From Lachnospiraceae bacterium (lineage in GTDB: Bacteria; Bacillota; Clostridia; Lachnospirales; Lachnospiraceae), in the NCBI GenBank assembly GCA_009780115.1, contig WRAQ01000004.1:1-64000 (forward strand): a stretch of 64,000 nucleotides of DNA. Reading direction: 5' to 3'. The translations under genes were made by a program, and so were the position numbers. Position 1 is the first letter of the stretch. Each line of letters starts with the position of its first letter. The notes beneath the pieces were generated by a model. That model was not told the DNA's origin. It was given only the letters and a program-made list of their open reading frames with translations, and did no database searches. Positions 27,966 to 35,810 of the stretch are shown piece by piece.

Positions 27966-27969
27966 TCCC

Positions 27970-28122
27970 TTAGCCTCTTACTTTATAATAACCGTTGTAC
28001 TTTTCGCAATAAATCCGTATCTTTTCTAAATCAGAAACTGTATTTGCTTTTAGCTTTGCAAGATTATTAGCTATCGTTTCTGCTTTACTTTTTTCATTTA
28101 ATATTCCATTAAAAAGTTCCAT
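27970..28122 (-). CDS. Small hypothetical protein coupled to the Mrr-like nuclease
   Basis: 50 residues, beginning MELFNGILNEKSKAETIANN and ending YNGYYKVRG, preceded by TGAGGAAACT as RBS. It lies between the RhuM gene (24 bp upstream) and the nuclease gene (4 bp downstream), so all three are probably one transcript. Predicted largely helical. No family recognised. It may be an accessory or inhibitor of the nuclease, but this is only a positional guess. Confidence 0.6.
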   Translation of the reverse strand: MELFNGILNEKSKAETIANNLAKLKANTVSDLEKIRIYCEKYNGYYKVRG

Positions 28123-28146
28123 AGTTTCCTCAAGAAAGTGTTGTTT

Positions 28147-29169
28147 TTACTGCTTGCTTTTACTGAATCCCTTCATTTTCTCTATTTCTTTTTCAAAATC
28201 AGAGTTGATTCTTTGTTGCTTATTAAACTCTTTGTATTCCTTATGGGCTTTATCTTTTGCATCCTGCATAGATATTTTCCCTTTGTTGATTAATATTCTA
28301 TATTTACGAAACTTCAAAAACTCATCAATGCTCTTGGCAAAGTCATTCATTCTAAGCAAAACTTCATCCTCAATCAAATCTTCAATATAATCAAAGAAAC
28401 CCGAAATGCTTCGCTCCAAACGCCGTATTTCTTTTTCACCTAAGTAATTTTTAGCAATAGATACATCGCTCTTAAGAATACGACCATCAGGGGAGTTTCT
28501 CCAGGTTGTAAGCCCCATATTGTCGTGGGTGCTGTCTGCACGATCATATATAATTTCAGCCGCTGTATGTCCCGTGATTGCATAGTGGAATTTATTTTGT
28601 ACCATAGCGTAAAATTCTCTTGTAATGGGACTATCCTTGTCGTAATCGACACTTATCTCAGCGAAAATATCGGTGATTTGCAGCCATATACGACGCTCAC
28701 TGGCACGAATAGAACGAATACGTTCTAATAATTCCTTAAAATAATCCTTACCAAAGACTGTTTCACCCTGTTTCAGGCGTTCATCATCCAAGATAAAACC
28801 TTTAATCATGTACTCTTTAAGCACATTTGTTGCCCATTGCCTAAAGCGTGTAGCTTTAAGTGAATTAACACGGTAGCCAACAGAAATAATGGCATCGAGA
28901 TTGTAAAACTTGACTTCTTTGGTTTGCGTTTTATCTTCCATTGCGCCATGTTGAGTGGTTAGTGCAATTTCTGCACTAACCACTTTTTCTTCAAGCTCAC
29001 CACTCTCAAAAATATTTTTAAGATGCCTTGAGATTGTGGTTCTATCTACTCCAAATAACTCACTCATTGATTTTTGAGTAAGCCAAATTGTTTCATCTTT
29101 GATAATAACATCGACTTCGTTTTCATTATCTAGTTTGTAAAGTTGGTATTTTAAGCTGTTTTTATCCAT
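28147..29169 (-). CDS. RhuM-family protein (inner element copy)
   Basis: 340 residues with the RhuM pattern: ETIWLTQKSMSELFGVDRTT (HTH-like), KFYNLDAIISVGYRVNS, FRQWATNVLKEYMIKGF, and GHTAAEIIYDRAD in the C-terminal domain. It shares the architecture of the copy at 20814-21812 but differs widely in sequence, so it is not a recent duplicate. Function unknown; the family is common on genomic islands next to type I restriction systems, as here. Confidence 0.88.
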   Translation of the reverse strand: MDKNSLKYQLYKLDNENEVDVIIKDETIWLTQKSMSELFGVDRTTISRHLKNIFESGELEEKVVSAEIALTTQHGAMEDKTQTKEVKFYNLDAIISVGYRVNSLKATRFRQWATNVLKEYMIKGFILDDERLKQGETVFGKDYFKELLERIRSIRASERRIWLQITDIFAEISVDYDKDSPITREFYAMVQNKFHYAITGHTAAEIIYDRADSTHDNMGLTTWRNSPDGRILKSDVSIAKNYLGEKEIRRLERSISGFFDYIEDLIEDEVLLRMNDFAKSIDEFLKFRKYRILINKGKISMQDAKDKAHKEYKEFNKQQRINSDFEKEIEKMKGFSKSKQ

Positions 29170-29263
29170 TCATGTACCCCTCTGTCAAAAAATAAATTCA
29201 ACTCGTTAATTCTTCAATATAAACAGTACGATTTATTCTCATACACCTAAATATAAATGAGCA

Positions 29264-29965
29264 TTACTCTGTAACACCAGTATATATGACTGCCTCATCA
29301 ATATTGTGCATAAGCAAACTTGCAAGTATGAGTTTTCTTACGGCATCATCTTTTTCTATTTCGACGTTTTCATGTGCATTAGGATTACGAATTGCTTTCA
29401 TAACTCCGGCAAAAATAAACTTATTGCCTTCCTGTATGTTTCTTCCACTTTCTGTAGAATTATCACGAAAAGATAATTTTGGATTAGTTTCATTAAAAGT
29501 ATTCATCATCAAGCTGGGACCATCTAACTCAGTACCATCAATTTTAATGCGTATTCTTTTAACTCTAGCATTGATTTCAACAAAAGCAGCTTGTACCGCT
29601 TTTGAGTAATGGGTATCTAAATACAACTGTTGTGAAACCTTAATAATAATAGGATGAATATATGCCCAAAATCCTAAATGACTGTTCTCATTAATATCAT
29701 AATGCAAAGCTTTAATAATAATGAGTATCTTCCCATATGCTACAGGATTTATATATCCGGTTTGGTAAAACAACTTGTCTTTTAAGCTAAATATCTCGTT
29801 ACTGTAAAATGGATATGTATTCTTAATACCAATAGACAGATTAATCAAATCATTTTTTGCGTTTTTGATTGATACAGTGTCGTAAATTACGTTACCGTTG
29901 TAATGGTTTAATCCTTTAGCCATATTTTCAAAATTATTATATATTTTGATTATTAATTGTTCCAT
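29264..29965 (-). CDS. TIGR02391-type HEPN-like protein (abortive-infection type)
   Basis: 233 residues. The C-terminal pattern HPIIIKVSQQLYLDTHYSKA, then AFVEINARV, DGTELDGPSLM and FAGVMKAIRNPNAHENVE matches the TIGR02391 family. RNPNAH fits the Rx4H motif of HEPN RNases. Such proteins are frequent in defence loci and can act as RNA-cleaving abortive-infection effectors. It lies upstream of the RhuM gene on the same strand. The antitoxin, if any, is not obvious. Confidence 0.8.
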   Translation of the reverse strand: MEQLIIKIYNNFENMAKGLNHYNGNVIYDTVSIKNAKNDLINLSIGIKNTYPFYSNEIFSLKDKLFYQTGYINPVAYGKILIIIKALHYDINENSHLGFWAYIHPIIIKVSQQLYLDTHYSKAVQAAFVEINARVKRIRIKIDGTELDGPSLMMNTFNETNPKLSFRDNSTESGRNIQEGNKFIFAGVMKAIRNPNAHENVEIEKDDAVRKLILASLLMHNIDEAVIYTGVTE

Positions 29966-30058
29966 TACAGATTCCTTTCCTTAAATAATATGTTGAAATA
30001 CTTTATACTCTTAATGCAAACATACAAATTGTATCGGTTTTTATTTATGATTATACAT

Positions 30059-30190
30059 TTATTTTCGTTGCAACTTGTAATTCTTCCTAGTTTGTTTTAC
30101 GCTTATATTATAAGCCTCTGCAACAAAATCGTCAATCATTTTCCGAACATTGGTTCCTTTAGTTGTCGAACGGTCGAACCTTTAGTTGTC
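30059..30190 (-). pseudogene. Short C-terminal gene remnant with a 20-bp direct repeat
   Basis: The minus strand reads RFDRSTTKGTNVRKMIDDFV then AEAYNISVKQTRKNYKLQ and a stop, preceded by an in-frame TAA and no start. The composition looks coding. TCGACAACTAAAGG occurs twice in tandem at its 5' edge. The remainder of the 279-bp gap (29966-30244) shows no gene. Confidence 0.4.
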
Positions 30191-30258
30191 GACAATACGT
30201 TGCTGTAATTTACTCTAATAATTACATTTGAATCCATTCTTGAATTATTCGTACAACC

Positions 30259-31242
30259 TTATCCTCCCCAAAAACTCCTCCACCGTAATCTCCCCCGCAA
30301 CATACCGCTCCGTTCCACTGCGGCATTTGTTGACCACAGATAAAACTCATCATATGTCAAATCTTTTGATGTTCGCTCTCGTTCAAAATCCGTCCGGTTT
30401 TCATAACGCTCAGCGCGTGATTTATACATATTCTTAAGCTGGGTATATTCCTTTAGCGCCGGATCGTTTTCTTCATTCACTTTCTGCTTTAACTTCGGCG
30501 CCATTTCCTTGCAGGTTTTTCCGTCTTTGATTATCCTGTCGCAGTATAACGTTTCTTTCTTTGTTTTAGGTGTAAAATAATACCCACAGCATTGACAACA
30601 ACAGATATCTACATCCCTGCAAATCAACTCTATAAAGCAGAAAAAGAAAAACTCATTAAGTGTTTCAATTAAATAACGTTTTCTCAAAACCGGAGTTGCG
30701 CTTTCATCCTCCGGCTCTATAAATTCGAATGCTTCCAAAAAAGCATGATTCCGTAAACCGGGATAAGCTCTATACAAAGTCTTGACTCTATTCAGCATGG
30801 CATCATCTGACAAATATAAAATCTCAAATGCCCGATGCAGAAAAGTATGGGCCGCTATCGGAATCATCAGCGCGTCAACCATATGTCGGGCCTGATATAT
30901 TAAAAAACTTGCGCTGTCATCATCCGGAATGCGGTTAATTCGCTCAAGCTCCTTTTGCACAAAAATCGCGCTTACAGGCTCATCCATCTCTTCCGTAATA
31001 AGCTCACACCCATTTTTGCAGGCTTCAAAATCCGAATACCTAATATCTAGCGATTCTTCAAATATCTCGGATTTCCATAATGCAGAAATTAAATCCCTAA
31101 GCAGTGAAAAATCATATTCAGTATAGCTAATCAATATTGAAGTGATTTCATCAGTACATGAAATTTGTAAAGTCTGATTCTTCACTATTTCCTGTACAAG
31201 CTTGCCTTGCTCATTAATGTGTATATAAAATCCATCCCGCAT
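30259..31242 (-). CDS. DUF6076-like protein with frameshifted C-terminus
   Basis: About 327 residues from MRDGFYIHINEQG (ATG 31242, after GGGGAGAAG; the open frame extends to 31350 but without an RBS). Four Cys in CCQCCGYYFTP and YCDRIIKDGKTC suggest a zinc ribbon near residue 240, as in DUF6076 proteins. The last intact family residues are YDEFYLWSTNAAVER. The following tail is out of frame, and a one-base shift near 30304 restores RYVAGEITVEEFLGRIRLYE with a stop at 30245. It diverges from the RepA-like gene. Function unknown. Confidence 0.75.
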   Translation of the reverse strand: MRDGFYIHINEQGKLVQEIVKNQTLQISCTDEITSILISYTEYDFSLLRDLISALWKSEIFEESLDIRYSDFEACKNGCELITEEMDEPVSAIFVQKELERINRIPDDDSASFLIYQARHMVDALMIPIAAHTFLHRAFEILYLSDDAMLNRVKTLYRAYPGLRNHAFLEAFEFIEPEDESATPVLRKRYLIETLNEFFFFCFIELICRDVDICCCQCCGYYFTPKTKKETLYCDRIIKDGKTCKEMAPKLKQKVNEENDPALKEYTQLKNMYKSRAERYENRTDFERERTSKDLTYDEFYLWSTNAAVERSGMLRGRLRWRSFWGG

Positions 31243-31370
31243 ACTCTTCTCCCCACGTACCATATCAATCTTTTGAAATTTTCTGTTTATCACTCTGTTA
31301 TTTAGCAAACGCAAATTCTCCACTACATTTATCTTATCACAATAAACCAAAAACTAACAGGGAGGACAAA

Positions 31371-32444
31371 ATGCAAAACAGATTCAATACCATCGACGGC
31401 GAAACACTAATGAATAAACCACTCATGCCCATTAGGTTCGTCGTCCAGTCACTCATCCCGCAGGGGCTTAGCATCCTTGCAGGCACCCCGAAAACCGGCA
31501 AATCGTGGCTTGCGTTGTGGCTGTGCTTGCAAATCGCAAAAGGCGAAGATGTCTGGAACTTTAAAACAGAAAAAGGAACCACACTTTATCTCTGCCTGGA
31601 GGATAGCGAGAACCGCATCCAAAGTCGGCTGTTCGACATCACCGATAACGGGTCGGACAACGCATATTTCACTATCGCCTCAAATGCTATCGGCAACGGA
31701 TTAGAGCAGCAACTTGAAAATTTTGTAAAAGAGCATCCCGACACAAATTTTATTGTCATTGATACGTTGCAAAAAATCCGGAAAATCTCATACGATAATG
31801 CTTATGCGAATGACTATCGCGAACTTAGTATTTTGAAATCCATTACGGACAAGCTTGATGTAGCCGTATTGCTCATCCATCATCTTCGTAAGCAGGGTGA
31901 CACTGACCCGGTCAACATGATTTCCGGCACAACCGGATTGACCGGAGCAGTCGATGGACTTTATGTTCTGAAAAAAGATTCGCGCCGTACCCACACCGCC
32001 AAGTTTATTGCTACCGGCCGCGACATTGAAGACAGGGAGTTCACGTTAGATTTTGATAAGGTCAACCATATCTGGAATTTCGTTTCCGATGATTCGGCGG
32101 AGCCGTTTTCTTTTTCTGCCGATGATGCTATTGTTGAAATTGTTGATTTCATTAAGGCAGAGGAGAAATTCGTCGGTACGGCAAGTGAGTTGGCAGAAAA
32201 AATGAAAACGAATGTAAGGCCGAATATTCTTTCCAAAAAGCTGACACAAAATCAAATGCTACTCACAGATATGGGAATCACGGTATCATTTTCAAGAACA
32301 GGAAAGAAACGGGAATTGATGCTTAAATATGAGCCGCTCGCTAATGATTTTAGTGACGGCAATGACGACAATGACGGTAAAAATGTGATAGGGTATATGC
32401 CGGATTTGTTGTCACAGCCGTCATTGCCGTCACAGGTAGAATGA
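31371..32444 (+). CDS. RepA-like AAA ATPase / replicative helicase
   Basis: 357 residues of the RecA-fold RepA (RSF1010-type) family: Walker A AGTPKTGKSWLALWL, YLCLEDSENRIQSRL, Walker B NFIVIDTLQKIRK, then LLIHHLRKQGDTDPVNMISG. The C-terminal 90 residues form a likely winged-helix tail. GGGAGG lies 8 bp upstream of the ATG. It may drive replication of the excised element, as its downstream region has repeats and hairpins (32668-32808) resembling an origin. Confidence 0.88.
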   Translation: MQNRFNTIDGETLMNKPLMPIRFVVQSLIPQGLSILAGTPKTGKSWLALWLCLQIAKGEDVWNFKTEKGTTLYLCLEDSENRIQSRLFDITDNGSDNAYFTIASNAIGNGLEQQLENFVKEHPDTNFIVIDTLQKIRKISYDNAYANDYRELSILKSITDKLDVAVLLIHHLRKQGDTDPVNMISGTTGLTGAVDGLYVLKKDSRRTHTAKFIATGRDIEDREFTLDFDKVNHIWNFVSDDSAEPFSFSADDAIVEIVDFIKAEEKFVGTASELAEKMKTNVRPNILSKKLTQNQMLLTDMGITVSFSRTGKKRELMLKYEPLANDFSDGNDDNDGKNVIGYMPDLLSQPSLPSQVE

Positions 32445-32667
32445 ATCCCCGGTGTAGCCGCCGTGTTGCCCCTGTGTGCGATTTTGTTGGCATAAGTGGC
32501 ATAACAGAGCCAACAAAGCTCTTAAACGAGACGTTGGGCGAATGTGAGCGAAGTGAGTTTGAAGAATGGGGGACTATTTTAGGTCCGGAGCAGAGGTTTA
32601 TTTTTGAATCGAATTGTGTGCAGGTTAAAGAGGCGGGGTCAAAAACCTCCCCTCCTCGGCGAACATC

Positions 32668-32808
32668 AGCCCGCAACGCGGGCTGTCAGGGATTTTTGTC
32701 CGGGGTCGGTTTTGCGGCCTTGGGGCCGGTTCCGGGGTCATATTGTCAATAATAAGCCATAATTCTCCTTGGTTGCGGGCTTTTAATAGGTTCCATAACC
32801 GGGGTCGG
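32668..32808. other. Gene-free, GC-rich region with repeats (candidate origin or oriT)
   Basis: Within the gene-free span 32445-32870 there is a perfect hairpin AGCCCGC-AAC-GCGGGCT (32668-32684), a GC hairpin CGGCC-TTGG-GGCCG near 32716-32729, and three copies of CCGGGGTC (about 32700, 32732, 32799). Base composition is richer in G+C than the neighbours. The location just after a RepA-like gene makes an origin plausible, but nothing proves it. Confidence 0.35.
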
Positions 32809-32870
32809 ACAGAATCAACAGTAATTGGTTGGCTGCTAAGTATAGAGTAAATCATAAAGAAGGGAACGTA

Positions 32871-33047
32871 ATGAAAGAATTTAAACCAAAAATTGCATCT
32901 GTTATTTTCTGCTATGACGGACAGGATGAAGACTTTAATTTATTCCTGAAATCGGTCGTTCATGATTATCTGAATACAGCGGAAGAACTTATAATTATTG
33001 GCACTGACAGAGGTGTCATGTTGCAAAAAGATTCGCTAGACTTGTAA
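32871..33047 (+). CDS. Small conserved-looking protein upstream of the recombinase
   Basis: 58 residues, MKEFKPKIASVIFCYDGQDE then FNLFLKSVVHDYLNTAEEL. The RBS AAGGGAACGTA sets the start at 32871, inside a longer open frame. It precedes the serine recombinase by 82 bp on the same strand. No family assigned; proteins of this size are often found before recombinase genes in clostridial elements, so a directionality or regulatory role is conceivable. Confidence 0.55.
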   Translation: MKEFKPKIASVIFCYDGQDEDFNLFLKSVVHDYLNTAEELIIIGTDRGVMLQKDSLDL

Positions 33048-33129
33048 AATAGCGTGTGGTATTGTGCTTGGTGACAGTAGTATCACAAAACGCACTACCA
33101 TAAAACTAAAATAAAGGGGTGAGAAAAAA

Positions 33130-34759
33130 TTGAGAGTATGGTTATATTACCGGCTGTCACGCGACGAAGATATAGAATTAAACTCGCTTAACAACCAGCG
33201 AAAAATCATCGCCGATTATGCCGTTGAACACGAATATGAAATCGTTGGCGAATCATTTGATGATAATGTCAGCGGAATGCATTTCGACCGTGACGGCATC
33301 GAAAAAATGTACCAAGCAGCAGATAATCATTTAATGGATGCGGTATTGGTCAAGGATTTATCCCGCCTTGGACGCTACAAAGCCCTGACTCCTCTGTGCA
33401 TTGAGTATCTTGCGCGGAATAGGGTCAAGGTCATTTCCGTGACCGAAAACATTGACACCTCCGATGAAAATGATGATTTGATTGTCGGAATGAAAGGAAT
33501 CCTCAATGATTTTTATGCTAAGGATATCAGCCGCAAGGTGCGGGCGGGCTTCCGCCAAAAGCAAAAAGAAGGCTTGGTGATGATTCCGCCGATGGGGTAC
33601 TTTAAGGACAAAAATACCGGCGAAATCATAATCACTAAAGAAGCCGCCGAAATCGTCCGGCAAATATATAACTGGTATGTCGGAGGTTATGGGCTTAAAT
33701 CCATCGCTAAGATGCTTAATGACAAGGGAGCGAAAACTCCTGCTTATTACCAACAAAAACTGCTAAATAAGCGGTTGGGACATAACAAACCTAAAATAGC
33801 GTTCAAATATCTGTGGGAGCAAAGCAGTGTAAAACGAGTTTTGCGGAATGAGTTTTATACCGGAACAGTTGTTAATCACAAGTATGAAAGCAGTAAAATC
33901 ACCAAGATGCGCCGCGATGTACCGCCGGAAGAAAGTTATCGCCATGAAAATTTCGTACCCGTCATCATCTCAAAAGAAATCTGGGAGCAGGCACAATTTT
34001 TATTAAATGACAGGGTAAAACGCAATGTCCGTGCCGCTTCCGGTAAAACCCATAAACAGCTACACGGGACTATTAAAATGCGGTAATTGCGGATGTTGTT
34101 TTGTCGCCAAAAACCGGTATTGGGTGAATAAACCTGTCCGGATTGAATATACCTGCAATGGTTATCACCGCTACGGTAAGGAGTATTGCACGGCACACCG
34201 GATTGATGAATTTACGCTCGTTCGGCTGATAAATGAGGAACTTTCGCTGATAAAATCCCAAGCCGAGAAGAACTGGCACAGTATAGAAAAAGACGTGAAA
34301 AAGTGGGTATCGCAAAAATCCAATGTCGAGAAAATGATAAATGACATGGAAATCAGGATAAAGAATCTTGACCTTGAAATCGAGAATATCCTGATGGAGC
34401 GGATTAATGACAAGGAAAATCGGAAGATATATGATTCTATGCTTCTTAAACGGCGAGAGGAAAAACTGGAATGTGCTGCTAAAATCGCGGATGTGAAAAA
34501 TATCGATGCTACCATCAAACGGCGGAAAAATGACTTTAATCAGAGCATCGGCTTAATTGATGATATCATCGCTGACGGCGGAATCAGCAACACACATCTG
34601 CGGATGCTGATTGACGAAATCGTTATTGATGAAACGGAAAATGGGTTGAGTATTTCGATTATTATTAATGCTAAGTTTGCTACGCATATAGATATTTATG
34701 GTGAAAATGGTAAGGTGGAAGGGAAATATTTTGAGATGGTGGTCGGGGGGATGGGGTAA
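33130..34759 (+). pseudogene. Large serine recombinase, frameshifted (inner element)
   Basis: The start is TTG 33130 after AAAGGGGTGAG. Resolvase domain: VWLYYRLSRDED with catalytic Ser10, then LNNQRKIIADYA, DDNVSGMHFDRDG, VLVKDLSRLGR and the SRKVRAGF helix. The recombinase domain holds PPMGYFKDKNTGEI and FKYLWEQSSVKRVLRNEFYT. Near 34062 the frame changes; the second part continues YTGLLKCGNCGCCF (zinc ribbon) and a long coiled coil (about 80 residues, IEKDVKKWVSQKSNVEKM), with a DUF4368-like end. One extra or two missing bases would restore a protein of about 540 residues. It is the only recombinase able to explain the element ends. Confidence 0.92.
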
Positions 34760-34833
34760 CAACTAATGTATGTGTTGAGGTTTGTTACGATCATAGTATA
34801 CCAAACTCCCGCTTAATAGAAACCCAGATACTA

Positions 34834-35008
34834 TTAACTTTCATCAAATATCAAAAGCGAAACAAGATCAATTAATTTTTTAAGGTTACGCTTCTTCTTG
34901 CTTAACTTTTTATTTTTCTTTTCATGACCAGACACATATGATATTGTTTTTTTTTCTAAATTCACGGATTATAAGATAAACTAATAAAAGAACTAGGGTT
35001 GTTTCCAT
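34834..35008 (-). pseudogene. Small membrane peptide gene with a homopolymer frameshift
   Basis: ATG 35008 follows GGAGAAATAAAAT. The reading METTLVLLLVYLIIREFRKK gives one membrane helix, then meets a run of nine A (complement of 34949-34957). A one-base change there joins it to SYVSGHEKKNKKLSKKKRNL and KKLIDLVSLLIFDES, making a basic-tailed protein of about 57 residues. Without the shift the product is 33 residues. It may be a small toxin-like or phage-type membrane protein. Otherwise 34760-35154 is AT-rich and empty. Confidence 0.45.
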
Positions 35009-35154
35009 ATTTTATTTCTCCTAAAATAAATTGTGTATCTGCATTTCATCTATATTTCGATATTTATTATACCATGGCACAATAAATTAAAAGTGCAGAA
35101 AAACGGTAAAAAAAAGGCAGAAAAAAGGCAGGAAAAATATCAAAGAAAGCTCCA

Positions 35155-35346
35155 TCACACAGTAATACAACAGAGTTCGGTATGAAGCGATAAATAACTT
35201 TCAATTATGTTATTAATTTCACTATTTTTTAAAAGAGTTAATGCCGAGTAAACATTTCCAACATGACGGAAACCGAGCTTTTCTGCTAATGCCTGCGAAG
35301 CAAAATTATCAAACTCGCATTGCCAAATAGGTTTTAAACTCCTCAT
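35155..35346 (-). pseudogene. GNAT acetyltransferase, C-terminal fragment
   Basis: 63 residues with PIWQCEFDNFASQALAEKLG and FRHVGNVYSALTLL, the hallmark end of a GNAT domain (W-x-C-x-x-x-N-x-x-S...A-x-x-L-G-F). The acetyl-CoA-binding N-terminal part is absent. It is a truncated remnant in the inner element. Confidence 0.65.
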
Positions 35347-35505
35347 TTAGTATTCTCGAATTTGTTTATTATTGATGGAACCTTCTAACAATTCCGAGCA
35401 TTTGTCAATTCTTTTCGAACGTCAGTTCTTTGAGGGGTTTGATTGAGCTTTTGGTGAGAATATGCTATGATAAACAAATATTAAAATTAACAAGGGGAAA
35501 TCCGT

Positions 35506-35697
35506 ATGAGGTTCATTTGTAAAAAGTATAATGAAGAATTTGAAGATTGGGAAATGTATGAAGTAAAGCATGTTACTACTCTTACGTATTATTACCCTAA
35601 TAATTGTGGCACTGTTATCGCATCTGGTTGTTACAAATGCAAAGCATTATACGAAGCTGATAAAGATGCTTTACGGTGTCAATTATCACATTCCTAG
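35506..35697 (+). CDS. Small hypothetical protein upstream of hsdM
   Basis: 63 residues beginning MRFICKKYNEEFEDWEMYEV, with Cys at 5, 34, 42 and 45, the last two in GCYKCK; possibly zinc-binding. AAGGGGAAA precedes the ATG. It lies 114 bp before hsdM on the same strand. No family recognised; it might be a regulator of the modification genes, but there is no direct sign. Confidence 0.5.
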   Translation: MRFICKKYNEEFEDWEMYEVKHVTTLTYYYPNNCGTVIASGCYKCKALYEADKDALRCQLSHS

Positions 35698-35810
35698 TTA
35701 AATATTTGGCTAGTCGTGCAAATCGGGGAACGTAGGATGATTGATTAAATTTGGATTTAAAACGGGTGAAATAAAAAGATTGGCATTTGATTTATTATGG
35801 AGAATAGTTT

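Noticed and set aside
32441..32752. Open frame of 103 codons after the RepA-like gene
   Set aside because: No RBS, Cys/Pro/Gly-rich product without pattern, and it covers repeats and hairpins; better read as non-coding.
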